A stretch of 64,000 nt of DNA from Dipteris shenzhenensis (GCA_047967505.1 CM106538.1); one strand, 5' to 3'. Positions 10,740 to 23,438 are shown, counted from the stretch's first letter. Numbers and translations are program-made. Notes: generated by a model not told the origin, from the letters alone.

Positions 10740-11096
10740 TGTTGAGATATCGAGCTCCACTCGTGATATGCCAAGGTGACCGTTGTGCATTTATGTCACC
10801 GACTTGTTAGCTGTAGATGCAGTTGATACACCGCCCATGAATAATAGGTGGATGACAGCTATCTTTATGTACTCTACTTAGTGGCTCAGCTAGTATGCCA
10901 CCTTAGTTAGCTGAGTTTGGTTTGAGACCCACATATAGGGTTCACCTATTCTTTTGTACTAAGAGAGAGTTCTTTTGGCTTTCACAACTAAGAAGAGGAA
11001 AATTGTTTTCAACCTCCACCTTTGTGTATATTCCCCCATTGTGTATGTGAGAAAGCTACAAGTCAGACTCCTTCCTTCTCTCCCACTCTCTTCACA
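10740..11096 (+). repeat. 3' LTR of copia element D (357 bp)
   Basis: Starts TGTTGAGATATCGAG right after the purine tract GAGCTCGAGGGGG and ends TCTTCACA. Same family as the B, C, E and G LTRs. Confidence 0.92.
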
Positions 11097-11616
11097 TATT
11101 GTACATAATTGGGATTAAGGTAGAGTGGCCTTTAACCCCCACAGTTTAGAGCCACTAAGGCTCTAACATTAGAGGGTTCATCCATGTCTCCTTCTTGGCT
11201 CATGGACTCTTTCAAGCTAGATAATTCACCTCGCAGGTTTCTTGCAAGGAATGAGAACCAATTTTTGAGTTTGTTGACACTGAGGATGCCAAGCTAGGCA
11301 TGGAGGTCGACAATATGGTATTTGAGGCCATGTCTTTAAGCTCAAGATGATCTTGCAGGACTCTTCTTGATCTCAAGATCATGTATTCATTGGCACAGTT
11401 GAGGCTCCAATTCCAGGTTGAGTCTGCCTTGATGTAAGGTCAAGGGGCAACAATCCAACCATTTTTTTGGCGAAATGGGCTTTATTTCAATGCAATCTGC
11501 ATGCAACTTTCATCATTTATTGATGCTCGAGGTTCCAACTTTCAGGTGCTAGATTACACTTATATCACAGCTTTTTTCTTCTTTTTCATGTTCCTAGAGC
11601 TATCAATCCGGACATG
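11097..11616. other. Unassigned sequence between element D and the minisatellite
   Basis: No open frame, RNA gene or repeat that I recognise. It starts with the expected target-site flank of D (tattg). Confidence 0.5.
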
Positions 11617-13075
11617 GGGATAGAGCTAAAGCAACGAACAACTAGATAGAGCTAAAGCAATGACAGATGAGATAGAGCTAAGGCAATGACCAGTGGGATA
11701 GAGTTATAGCACTGACCAATGGTATAGAGCTAAAGCAACGACTGGCAGGATGGAGTTAAAAGCACCGACCAATGCTAAAACAATGATTGACGGTAGAGTT
11801 AAAGCACCGAATGGTGGGATAGGGTTAAAGAAACGATCGGCGGGATAGAGTTAAAGCACTGACTAGAGGAAAGCAACGATCGGTGGAATACAGTTAAATC
11901 ACCGACCAGCGGGATAGAGCTAAAGCAATGACCCGACAAAATAGAGTTAAAGCACCAACCGATCGATGGGATAGAGCTAAAGCAATGACTGGTGGGATAG
12001 AGTTAAAGCACAGAATGTTGGGATAGAGGTAAAGCAAGGACCGGTAGGATAGAATTAAAGCACCGATCAGCGAGATAGAGCTAAAACACAGTGACCTATG
12101 GGATAGAGTAAAAGCACTGACTGGCGAGATAGAGCTAAAGCAACGATCAATGGGATATAGTTAAAGCCTAGGGCAGTGCACTACTATGAAATCCTAGGTA
12201 TCACGTGCGTTCAAGTATTATTTAAAAAACCCCTCAACCAAATTTTTTTTGGCAATAAAACCACCCCTCGTTACTTATGAACTAACAAATGTTTTTCTAA
12301 AATCGAATAAAGAAACCCCTCCTATTATTGTATTTCTGTTAAATTTTTTCCAAAAGTGGGATTAAATTATCCATCCTTTTGAATGCATGTGGTACACTAA
12401 ATTTTTTAAGGTGAGACCCTCAAGGTTAAAGCATCGACTGGTGGGACAGAGCTAAAGCAATGACCGGTGGGATAGAGTTAAAGCATTGACCGGCGAGATA
12501 GAGCTAAATGTATGACCTAGTAGGATAGAGCTAAAGCAACGATTTGGCAGGATAGTGTTAAAGCACCGACCTTTGGGATAGAGCTAAAGTAATGCCTGGT
12601 GGGATAGAGTTAAATCATCGACTGGTGGGATAGACCTAAAGCAATGACCCGGTGGTATAGAGTTAAACCGATGACCCATTGGGGTAGAGTACTTAAAGCA
12701 AGGAGACCAGCAGAATAGAGCTAAGGCAATGACCAATGGGATAGTGTTAAAGCACCAACCATTGGGATAGAGCTAAAGCAACGGCTGATAGGATAGGGTT
12801 AAAGCACCAACCGTCGAGATAGAGCTAAAGAAGCAACCAATGGGATAGAGTTAAATCACTAACCGGTGGGATAGAGCTAAAGCAACAACCAGAGGGATAC
12901 AGTTAATGCACCGACTGGTGGGATAGAGCTAAAGCAATGACCGGTGGGATAGAGTTAAATCGATGAACTGACGAGATAGAGTTAAAGCATCGATCGATGG
13001 GATAGAGCTAAAGCAATGATCAGTGCAGCGGGATAGAGCTAAAGCATCGACTCGGCAGGATAGCGGTATGGCACC
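11617..13075 (+). repeat. 26-bp minisatellite, about 45 imperfect units
   Basis: Units follow GATAGAGYTAAAGCA then a variable tail such as ACGACCGGTGG; most are 26 bp. Two subtypes tend to alternate, GAGCTAAAGCAAT and GAGTTAAAGCACC. About 20 units lie before and about 24 after an inserted 257-bp element (12168-12424). Units are diverged from one another, indicating an old array. No coding role is visible. Confidence 0.9.
12168..12424 (+). mobile_element. Diverged MITE of family X (257 bp) inside the minisatellite
   Basis: It interrupts the 26-bp array and shares with family X the internal TATCACGTGCGTTCAA block and TAAATTTTTTCCAAAA. Ends are ctagggcagtgcact and, inverted, CTTGAGGGTCTCACC, degenerate forms of CTCGGGGGGGTCACT. 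GTTAAAGC occurs on both sides (12160-12167, 12425-12432) as an apparent 8-bp target duplication. The array itself contains this word, so the duplication is weaker evidence here than at the other copies. Confidence 0.7.
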
Positions 13076-15480
13076 TTTTCAATGCTTGTTTGGCTTGGGA
13101 GATAGCTAACTGATAGTAATTAATTAGGGTGGTGAGTTAGGTATTGACATGTGTTAGTTTGGTAGGATAGAGTAATGGCATCAGGTCAATGCATGTCTGA
13201 CTAACAAGATAGAGGCCCAAGGTGACAGGTCAGCAAGATAGCAACTCACAGTTTTGCTGACTATTTTTTGATGACGTTGAAGTTTTTTCCAGGATTTTTA
13301 TGATAAGGGGGATGCTAAACTACCTAATCTACCTACTCAATGCAAAAAACAATAAAAAGGAACAACATTTGAATGCAAAATGAGAGATTTCTTGAAGAGG
13401 TGGCCGTCAACACTCAAAATCACTTCAATTTTCAGCATAATTCCTCATTCTTGGTTGCCTTTTGTGAGTTTTGAGACCATACACTCCTTAGCAATCTTGC
13501 AAAATATCTTCCTACCCACTCAACACACTAAAAAACATAAAAATAAAGCTTCAAATGATCCAAAATGTTTTACAAGAATAAAATGACAGCTTCTTTTTTT
13601 CTCTTCCTAACTCACACTTCTTTACTCATTCCTCTCCTACAACTCCACTAACAAAGCTCCAAGTTAAGCTTGAAACAATGTGGAATGGGTAAATGATGAG
13701 AGAAGGCAAGTGCAATGCAAAAGCATACCTTGAACTCCCCAAAAATAGTGCCAAAGATGTGTGGTCTTGATGGTGACTCATGTGTCATGGGGATCTTGAA
13801 GGAATGTCGATGGAGCCTCCACTCCAAGCTATTCCTTGTGAGAGCAATACAAAGCACAAGCCATTCACAAGTATCACTAAAGAAGCCCCTAGATTGTTGC
13901 AATCTGTTTCCATGAAAGAAAGAGGGAAAGGGGAGATGGGAGAAGAGGGGGAGAAGGGGAGGAGAAGAGAAAAAAGAATGGGGATAAAGTGGCAAACAAA
14001 AATGCACTACAAAGGAAACAAGAGAACACACAAAAACTTTCTTGGAAGAGAAGAGGGAGCTTGTATTCCAAACTTGTACATCCAACAATGAAGACCAAAG
14101 TCAAACACTTGCCCTTTTATACATGTCACCTTTTTAGGGAGGGCCAACCCTATTCCCTCTTTACCACTCTCTTTCCTCATTCTTTTACAACCATCTTGGG
14201 CCTACTTGGATCGAAGATACAATCGTAGCTCTATGGACTTGTCACTATCAATCAAATGACATCACTAACTAGTGGTGGCATATTGTTAACCAATCGGTTA
14301 TTAGTCTTCACACATAAGTCTGGTGTATCTCTCTGTTTAGTTATATAGCATTGTAGGTATAGTGCTCAATAGCTTGGAAGGAGGCTGGACGATGAGACTA
14401 CCATGGCTATTGTTGGCCTTGTCGCTATGTTTACAATCTTTCTATAGCTTCCAGCTATGGGACTATTGGAGGGGTCTCCCCTCCTTGCTCCAAAGAAAAC
14501 ATCCCACTCACTTCCAACTCAATAGTGTTACAAGAACCTATCCCTAAAATGGGGTAGAATCACAAGAACCTATTTAGGTGAATGAGCTAGTTCCACTAGA
14601 CCTGACATTGCTCCCACAATAGAAAAATGGAGTACCGATAAGAGTTACAATCAAGAGCCCCAAAGAGTCTACAAAAAGCCCCTCTCCTTGGATGGCAGTA
14701 GCCCAATTAACAAACTTCACATCTTGGGTAGCAACAAGGTATGCCACTCTGCTACCCATTTTACACTCACTTGCATTCATCCACTACTTAGGTCTAGGAG
14801 AGCCTCAGGGATAGGCACATCTTGGGAAATTGATAAGGTAGTCTTGTATGTAAAGTCTCAACCATTTCCAATTCTTTGTCAATGGTCCATCATACAATAG
14901 GTCATGAGGGAATACTCTAGTTTAGGGTCCATTAGTGAACACATGCATGACATTACACCTACCTCTTTAAGCATGAAAGCGTAAGATAAAAATGCACCCC
15001 TTATGGTGTCAGTTTTAGGGTAAGTCCTTCTTTCCATCCACATAACTAATTGCACTTCCAAGGGTCAAGTCATACTAAGTTACAATCATTAGAATTTCAA
15101 GGAATTTGAAAAAAGTCCAAACAAGTTGAAACATTTTCAAAAATAGTCATATAGAAAACCACGTCACAATAGTAACTCCACATGCACATTGAATTAGTAA
15201 CTTGCTGCACACTAAGTAGCTAATTCAAGTATATATTTTTGAGTTTATAATATAAACCCGCATTCTACAAAAATAAAAAACAAGTAGCTAATTTAGCGAT
15301 ATGTTGAAATGCTAACTCAACACGAGCTAATTTAGCACACGTGGAGATGCCGACTTAGCGCATGATGAGATGTTAATGCCATGCCACATAAATCAATGCA
15401 TATAATGAATTAGGCTAATTGAGTGCATGTTGAAATAGGAAATCTATAAAACCCCACCCTTGGGCCAAAAAACATAGAAT
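13076..15480. other. Intergenic sequence without recognisable genes
   Basis: Short open frames only, none with a known motif. A purine-rich stretch (GGGAGAAGAGGGGGAG type) lies near 13920-13980. AT-rich sequence follows 15100. Confidence 0.5.
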
Positions 15481-18400
15481 TAGCAATTGTAACCAAGTTC
15501 TGAAAAAAATTCTCTAGAAATCTTACCAGCTTCCTTCAACCTTATCTCCAGCCTCCAAACCTACAAAATCTTTTTATATTCCATATCAGAAAGATTAGAT
15601 GACTCGCTGAGTGATCTATTAAAACTTTTTCACTCTTTCAATCAAGTAGAGTTTGGTACACCCTATGACTGTATTACTAGCCTCGCCACTCCCTTTGACA
15701 GCCTTGCCACCCCTTCCACCACTCTCTCTACCACTTCAACTCCCTCTGCTTCCTCAGCTCCATCATCATCCATCCCTCCCTCTGTCTCTCTTGTAATGCT
15801 AGGCCCCATCACTAAAGAGGAACTAAATCTTGAGCTTTAACCTCAACCACAACCATAATGGCCTGGCCGGTAGTCCACCACACATCCAACAAAGCATAGA
15901 AAGGCCAGCATCATGGAAGCACCTCTTATTATAGAGAGCTTCATGACCATAAGCAGTACCTCCTCCCCGACTAAACACTGACTCAAAGAAATTGTAGGCA
16001 TCCTGTTCCACCCTCTCTACTGTTATAACAAAAACTTGTACTTCCACTTGTTTTACCACATCACCTCTTGGAAGGCCCTAAGGGATCTAGAGGTAGTACC
16101 ATATCTTGAGGCACTAGGTACCATGCTGCCAATGATGGATCGACTCCCCTGCTTTCTTGATCTCAAGATAGTGGTTCAATTTGTAAGTCAACTTCAACAA
16201 TTCAATGAATGTAACATTTTTGGTAATTGACGAGGGGAAGACCAATTTTTCTTCTAGCTCAACATTTATGCCATTCATGCTGTGTTTCATCTCCCCACCA
16301 TGACAGAGTCATTTGTGAAGCAACAAGGCTTGGGAGTCAAACCAGATTACCTCATTGAATGGGATGGTAGAAGATACAAGGGTCCCATTTGACGATATCA
16401 AGGACCCCATGTACGTCAAACTTGTGTGCGTCATCAAGTTTCTCACAAAGGTGGACATGGCTGACCAACATAACATCATTGTGCCAAATCTTCTTCTTTG
16501 ACTCTCCACCCCATTTAGTAAAAAGCAAACTGGGCACACTAGTTCTATAATGAGCTCAAGCTCTAGTGCCAAAAGCTGATGTAGAGGATTGACAACCTAA
16601 TGTTTTTCATGCTTCTAATCATGCACAAAATAAATAAGAAATGGCCTCTTGGCCTCTATGGAGTAGTAGACCACAACCCCCAACCAATCCGAGCTGCATC
16701 TACAACCACCATAGCAACAACAACACGTCTCAATAGCAAAAGAACAGACCAAATCCAAAAAAGAGCAGGAAGGATCCAAAGTTGCAACCAAGTGGGCTGA
16801 GAAAATGGCCGAGCACATCAAAGATCAAGTGACTTCCTACAATGCAAATCTACATATCATACTAGACCTCTCAAATAGGCAACAACACTGTCCAAATGGC
16901 CACACCCCCAATTGTGACCACCAAAGTCTTGGGGCAGAACAATGTTAGCAGGAACCTCTTGATGAGAGGTTGTATCAAGACATGCTATTTTCCTTTGTTC
17001 AACATGATGGCCCAAGCACTCAAGACACACACCCCAACATCCCTCAACAAATGGAGGCATTGCTATTCAGCATTGAGGGCAAAAGGCTAATGACACAACA
17101 TACCACTTCCTCCGAGACTGCTGACCGGATTGGCCTCATTGAAGTCTTGGGAAGTTTCCCAATGGAGTATAGGGAGTTATGAGAGAAGGCCCCCAAAAAG
17201 GCCAATATTATGGAGGATAGGTTTATGGGATTTTTTTGTGTAGAGCACACAGATGGCCCTCAATATCTCCAAGGGGTGCCAAGAAACCTTGCTAGTCACA
17301 TCGTTGACCTTGCTCTTATGAAGCTCAATTTCAATTACTTGGCACATGAGCTGATATCATCGAATGCCACACATTTGTGACCCTCTAAGAAGTGGGGGAA
17401 CAATTGCTCCAAACATCACATAATGACCATGCGACATCCTTGGCACTAAGAGAGCATTGTATGTCTATTGAAAATGAGCTTATTATAGGGAAGGATGGTG
17501 TGGAAGGGCTAGAAAGGTGATGTGCATTAATTGAGAAAAGTTTTGAGGTGTACAAGACAAATTCTAAGTGGGTCCATCCCACTCAACAGCATCCAATCAA
17601 AGCTATATACACTAAATTGCATGAACAACATGAAAAGTATCTACATCTCCATCATCAAGCTTGATACCAACCTTAAGAGGAACTTGAAATAGAAAGCTAG
17701 TGGGAGAAGGAATGCCGTGGGCATCCATAGACCTAAAAGCACACACAAGCTTATCCCTGAGTGTGCTCCCATCATTGAAGAATGACAACTAAATATATGG
17801 TGCATGAAATCGTTTTTAATCTTGACCCCAGTCCAATATAGCATCAGATGGTCTGCATGTACCTCCATGTCCACAATCTACACACACATCATGTACAAAC
17901 TTTTGAAGACATGCATTAAATGCATTTTTGGGAGCCGCACCATCTTTTTATAGAGTATCACAATGGTTATTCTATCTACAGTCTATCGTTCAAGCTACAG
18001 AGTCCTCAGGATGGCTCAACCATACTTGATACAAGGTTGAACAAGAAGGGAGTCATGTTAACCACCTCGATTGACACTGCTGCATATTGTGCCTTCCCGT
18101 GCAATCAAGTAAATATGTTCTATGTGCCTAAGGATTTTGTTAGGAATTGACCTGGAGCCATATCATCCTAATTGAATTATAAAACTAAGAATAATATAAT
18201 TGATAAGGCAGGAGGAGAATGAGAGCATAGGGTTGGCCCTCCCTTCAAAAGGTGCTATAGAGAAAAGGCCAAAATTTTTACTATGGTCTTTAGTTCTTGT
18301 ATGCAAGTCAGATAGGAATACAAGCTCTCTCTGCTTTTCAAGAGTTGTATCTTATGTTCTTCATGCTCTTGCATTTAGTGAATGCCACTCATCTGCCTTC

Positions 18401-19435
18401 CCCTTATTTTGTCTCTTGACTACTCTCCCACAACACTTGAGTCACTACCGGAGACTACACATTTACTAGGTACCCCATTCTCAATTCCATTTCAAAAGGG
18501 TTTGCTTTATGTAGGTGTTTTGAAAATGAAAAGTTCAAGATATTTGACTTCTAGGCTTTGGTAATAAAAGCACCTTACTTATTAATTTTGGAATGGTGCA
18601 TAAAATTGACCCCATTATAGATATATTTATGTACATCTGAAGAATAAAAATACCCCTCATTTTGAACTCTCTTGCTCCCAATATTATCTCATAGATAGGG
18701 CTATTTTTTAAGCAATGAGAGTCCCATGCTCTACATTTTAAGGTGTGTTCCAACCCACTACTTAAAACTCCCTTGTATGGCTTGGAGAAAGGGCATGATG
18801 GGGGAGGGCGGGGTATTGTTCAATGTATTCACCATGTTAGATTGGTAGGTCCACCGGCAAGTAATTCTTGGAATATCCAAGGTTATTGTAGATCTCTGAT
18901 ACAATGTTTGACATTAGGTCTAAGGATTTTTGTCCTTGATTACCTTTGTAATATGTGGGGCACCCAATAACCCTATGAAGACATCAATAGATTGTGTAGA
19001 GTAATGAGCGAAAGAGATTTTCAGCTATGATCCATTAATTATTCTATTTTGACTCTAGCTCCTGTCCATCTTGTCGGCAATTGAGATGAGTAAGGATGGA
19101 GAAGGTTTGTCACAAGGTCAAGGATAGTTGTATTGCAACATTTGAGAACAAGATGCCCTCAGGAGAGAGTAACTTGGATTGGGAAAAGTGAGAAAATTTT
19201 CAAATTGATTGGGAGACTAGTAACACATGACTAGATTTTCCCCTAATATGTTTTATATTGTTGAATAGAAATTCAATATCATTAATACACCTGCAATCAA
19301 TATATATCTCTCTCTCGTTAGAATCCTTTCCTTTCATTGATGCTTTCAGTTATGTTTTGTGCTCATGTTTGTGTTATACTTTGATTATCTCAGATGCAAA
19401 AATGTTATCTTTGATTGCTTGGTATAGTGCTACTT
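15481..19435. other. Eroded sequence, possibly old transposon coding remnants
   Basis: Many short frames interrupted by stops in all frames. The forward strand from about 16030 to 17640 has a protein-like composition but no motif I can name. I see no intact gene, RNA gene or clear repeat boundaries. Confidence 0.4.
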
Positions 19436-20443
19436 CTATAGATAATGCAAACCTACAAGGCCATTGAGAACACATGAAAGAAACACAAAGTAGCCAAAAT
19501 TAGATTCATGTATGATGTCATTTATTTTGAAAAAAAAGTCATAATACTTAGAGCATACATAAAATATCAATCTTATGTTCATTTTCATTGTGTTTGAACA
19601 TGGTATGAACATTGATAAACCTAAGATTGTTGGTCTATGTGTATTGTTCCATGAACTACACAAGAACTTGTTTAACTTGGCAATACTATCATAATATGAT
19701 TGGACTCTATTTTGGTTGTATTTCCAAAACCTCATCAAGGCTGAGACACTTGTATCTGACCATGGTATGAACATTGATAAACCTAAGATTGTTGGTCTAT
19801 GTGTATTGTTCCATGAACTACACAACAACTTGTTCAACTCATCAGTACTATCATAATATGATTGGACTCTATTTTGGTTGGATTTCCAAAACCTCATCAA
19901 GGCTGAGACACTTGTGTCTGACCATCCATACTTTGCTTGCAAATTCATATCGAGAGGCAAGCTTGTAGTTTTGACATCCTCGCACCATCATGAATCCATC
20001 ATGTTTGCCATACCCTCATTCTCCTCTAGAGGATCATCCTCGAGATCATCTTGATCAAACTAGGGTGGTGGTTGTGCTCCCTTATTGCTCTCCTCATCCT
20101 GTATCATATAATGATGCAAGGTTAGTGTGTGCAACAAGGACAAGCAATATAAATATCCTTGAATCATTCAAATATCATTGGTTTAGTGATGATACACTAG
20201 CATGTTGACATACATTCTCCTCTGGTGGAGCCTCTCTCTACATCTACAAGTGGCACATGACAATACGATGTTGATTTGACAAACCCCTTGCCTGTAATGC
20301 ATGCAAGGACAAGGCAATCTTTCATGAAGCCACTCCAAAATCCTGGCAAGGGGCCCCCTATTTGATGAGCTATCACTACTCATCCTCTCCCCTTGCACAC
20401 ATCCAACAAACATCCCCCCAAGACAAGTCAAACACCCAAACAT
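19436..20443 (-). pseudogene. CACTA (En/Spm) TNP2-like transposase remnant, N-terminal part
   Basis: On the reverse strand a Cys-rich segment (CATCRCRE near 20230-20260) precedes an acidic stretch (DQDDLEDDPLEENEG, about 20065-20020) and then YGWSDTSVSALMRF (from about 19925). This order resembles the N-terminus of plant TNP2-type transposases: transposase-associated Cys/His domain, acidic linker, then an L-K-Y-GWSD block. Stops and frame breaks separate the parts, and the catalytic domain is absent. A 54-residue unit is duplicated in frame (see 19599-19922). The family call is from remembered motif order, not a search. An unrelated ORF remains possible. Confidence 0.5.
19599..19922. repeat. 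162-bp perfect-length tandem duplication
   Basis: 19599-19760 and 19761-19922 are two adjacent copies with about a dozen differences. The unit length is a multiple of three and keeps the reverse-strand frame open, giving two 54-residue repeats that each start SDTSVSALMRFWK. Confidence 0.92.
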
Positions 20444-20485
20444 CCAAATTCCTCAAACCCTAAACCATAAAACCCCAGAAAACCC

Positions 20486-22501
20486 TGTTTCATTGGTATG
20501 GGCATTACTATATACTGATAGCCATAGTGAGTCCATACCGACTCTTTGCTTTTATATACCCACAGTAATACCGACAGTTTTTGGGAACCAAAATCGCATG
20601 CTGTTCTTTGTTAAGTTTCTGTTCTATTGCGCCGTGTAATTTAACACTGTATCAGAGCCTATGCGGCTCTAAGGATCAAAGAGTAGAAGAGAGGCGAGGG
20701 CTTCAATAGCATACGGAGTGATGGCAATAGGAAGTGGCTCGAGTTCAGCAGCTGCAGCTGCACCAATTGCACCAACAATCCAGGTGTTGCAGATTCGCCC
20801 ACCAGCGTTCACTGAAGGCAAGCTAGATGGTACGAACTACACTCTATGGAAGTTTAAAATTACTGCTATTCTGGATTCGTATGAGCTTCTGGAGACAGTA
20901 CTAGGGACTCTGACCCAGAACCACAAGGAACCCCTGACCCAACAAATCCAGGGAGTACGATACCTCCTAATGCTGACCTTCTACAAGCTTGGAAATGCAA
21001 GAACGCAGATGCTCTGTTTGCCCTGGTTACAAGTACTACTGATAGTGTTTTGACCTTGATTCAGCATACATCTAAGGCAATTGTGGCCTAGAACATATTG
21101 AAGAGTCAGTATGAGATGCAGAATCAAACAAGGATCTAGAACCTAGAGAATCAACTCACAGCACAGCTGAGAAGTTTGATGAAGGAGAGATAGCAGAGGC
21201 ATTCATAACCCGAATAAAAAATTTGCATGACCAGATGGCTGGTGCTAGGATACAAAAGACTAGCAACGAGCTAGTTCAGGGGTGTCTCCGAATATGTCCA
21301 CCAAGGTTTGATGGACTGGTAACAGCACTTAACACTCAGGTGAGACCCCAACCATTGTAATTTGAGGAGTTATGTGCTTTACTTATGGAGGAGGAATTGA
21401 GGCTTAAAGCTCAAGATGGAGGCGGCAATGGGGATGCTACTTTCTTTGCCACTGCGAAAGGCAAAGTTGGTTCCTCCACCAAAGGTGAGTCCTCTACTAG
21501 CGGGGTGACAAAAAGAAGAAGGGCGGCAAGAAGTTTCACGGAGAATGCTTCTACTGCAAGAAGAAGGGCCATGTGATTGCAGATTGTCGGGTCAAGAAAG
21601 TAGATGAAAAGAATGGTACCCTGCAGAAGACAGATAAGGGGAAAGAGACAGCTAACACAGTGAAAGTAGAGTTGGATCTATTTTTGGCCATTGAGGAAGA
21701 GTGTTCCTTAGTTCAAGAAGCTTCAACCACTGATTCATGGGTGTTGGATAGTGGTGCCTCCCATCACATGACTTGCAAGAAGGTCTATATTGTTCCATAC
21801 AGCCTCTATAGGAACCCATCACTGTGACAGTTGGAAATAATACAAAATGTCTTGTTAAGGGTATAGGTACAGTTTCATTTGTTTCTATAAATGGAGATGT
21901 TAAGATACTATCTAATGTGTTGTATGTTCCACAAATCAAGAGAAATCTGCTATCAAGTTCTTCCATAGCTGACCTTGACCATGAGGTGAGGATCAACAAG
22001 ACAGGAGCAAAAATTTTGGATAGTGCAGGCAATCTTGTTAGCACAGGAGTAAGGAGGAACAACTTGTATGAGCTAAGTGCTCTTACAGCCACCGCTGGAG
22101 TGGGCACAAGTAGACTTTGGCACCAAATATTCGGCCACATCCGATTTGCAGTGCTGAAGGAGATGCAAAAGCAAGGTATGTTTGCTCACTTACCTACAGT
22201 AGCAGAAATCAAAGAACCATGTGAAGCTTGCATGATGGGCAAGCAATAGAGAAAGGCATTCCCACAAGAAAGCAAGAATAGAGCAAATGCTCCTCTAGAG
22301 TTGGTGCATGTTGACTTGTGCGATAAGATGCCTATAAAATGAAAAGTGAAGCAAATCAGATCGGATGGTGGTGGTGAGTTTGTTTCTATAGAGTTTGGAG
22401 ATTTTTGCAAGAGCAAAGGGATCAAGCGACAAATGATGACACCACATATGCCTCAGCAAAATTTGGTTGTTGAACACCAAATGCGAACCACCGTGAGTGT
22501 A
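20486..22501 (+). mobile_element. Copia element H, decayed, 5' part
   Basis: A putative short LTR (20486-20646, starting TGTTTCATTGG, TATA-like CTTTTATATACCC inside, ending TTTAACA) precedes a primer site TGTATCAGAGCC (20648-20659). Then follow gag, zinc knuckle, protease and part of integrase. It ends at 22501 next to another LTR-like sequence; RT and RNase H are missing. This family is distinct from the A-G group. Confidence 0.75.
20718..22500 (+). pseudogene. Gag-protease-integrase remnant of element H
   Basis: Gag starts MMAIGSGSSS with the copia gag motif LDGTNYTLWKFKI (20718-21053), then stops and frameshifts. A complete zinc knuckle CFYCKKKGHVIADC is at 21546-21587. The protease motif is VLDSGASHHMT near 21741. 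GAG-pre-integrase (LWHQIFGH; CEACMMGKQ) ends in a stop at 22246. About 130 bp of the integrase core are deleted before IRSDGGGEF (near 22355). The frame ends near 22500. Non-functional. Confidence 0.85.
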
Positions 22502-22831
22502 TGTTGAAAGTGTTGGGGTAAGTATGATCAAGGGCTTGCTCTATGGTGCATGTGTGCATCTAGGGGAGTCACATGTGTGTTTGTGTGTGTTGTAAAGGCA
22601 CATCAAGTGCTATGATGTGTCTAGTGTGTGACCTAAGTGATGATGTAAGACAAAGGCAATCCCACTGATGTAGGGATTGATTCCCACTGATGTAGGGCTG
22701 ATTGCCACTATGTAGGGAAGGTATAACCTTCTCCCCCTTTCTATAAGAGAGAGTCTCTCTCTGACAATCATAATAGAGATCTACCATTTTTCTTTCATTG
22801 TGCTCTCACACCTCTTGCAAGATGCATCTAT
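22502..22831 (+). repeat. LTR-like fragment cut by element E
   Basis: Begins TGTTGAAAGTGTTGGGG directly after the integrase remnant of H. It has a TATA-like CTATAAGAGAGAG near 22740 and stops where the LTR of element E begins at 22832. The matching right part is not in the window. It could be an LTR of another element or of a deleted H relative. Confidence 0.45.
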
Positions 22832-23438
22832 TGTTGAGATATCGAGCTCCACTTGTGATATGCTAGGGTGACCGTTGCTTGGGGGGGTCACTATGTATAA
22901 ACCCTCTATATCACGTGCGTTCAAGGCCTGTATTTAAAGTCCCTTATCTGTAAAAAATTTCATTAATAAAACGTACCCCTTTTCTATACAAATCTGTAAA
23001 TTTTTTCCAAAACTATTTTAAATAGTCCCTTATGTATATTTATTTCTGTAAATTTTAGAAATTAAAAAAATCCTTCTATTGAACTCACGTGATAGGGTTA
23101 CATATGATGAGTGACCCCCCCGAGGACCGTTGTGCATTTATGTCACCGACTTATTAGCTGCAGATGCGGTTGGTACACCGCCCATGAATAATAGCTGGAT
23201 GACAGCTATCCTTATCTACTCTAGTTCGTGGCTCAGTTAGTATGCCACCTTAGTTAGCTAAGTTTGGTTTGAGACCCACATATAGGGTTCTTCTATTTCT
23301 TTGTACTAGAGTTCCTTTGGCTTTCATAACTAAGAAGAGGAAAACTGTTTTCATCCTCCACCTTTGTGTGTATTCTCCCATTATGTATGTGAGAAAGTCA
23401 CAGGTGAGACTCCTTCCCTCTCTCCCACTATCTTCACA
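22832..23438 (+). repeat. 5' LTR of element E (352 bp plus MITE insertion)
   Basis: Begins TGTTGAGATATCGAG and ends TCTTCACA. Without the MITE and one target duplication (255 bp) the length is 352 bp, as in elements C, D and G. Confidence 0.92.
22878..23124 (+). mobile_element. MITE family X, copy 2 (247 bp)
   Basis: Perfect 8-bp target duplication GACCGTTG (22870-22877, 23125-23132). Termini CTTGGGGGGGTCACT and, inverted, CTCGGGGGGGTCACT. Near-identical in sequence to copy 1 at 9517. Inserted into the LTR of element E: uninterrupted sister LTRs at 10740 and 47498 contain the single target word GACCGTTG. Confidence 0.95.

Larger units (their letters stand above)
6669..11096 (+). mobile_element. 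Copia element D, decayed, host of the nested stack
   Basis: Forward-strand copia lacking its 5' end (left of C). Recognisable in order are gag from about 6745, zinc knuckle 7158-7199, protease near 7300, GAG-pre-integrase near 7700-7860, integrase 7896-8159, RT 8674-10012 interrupted by a MITE, RNase H 10016-10700 and the 3' LTR 10740-11096. Many stops and frameshifts are present. About 76 bp at the left end (6669-6745) do not match the family. A 31-bp stretch of RT present in A (KQAPRAW region) is missing near 9454. The 3' flank begins tattg. Clearly the oldest layer of the stack. Confidence 0.92.

Noticed and set aside
11617-13075. CRISPR-like interpretation of the minisatellite
   Set aside because: Units are contiguous, diverged and without unique spacers; the sequence is from a eukaryotic nucleus.
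13648-14091. Overlapping frames on both strands at the purine-rich stretch
   Set aside because: Both strands are open because of biased composition; no domain.
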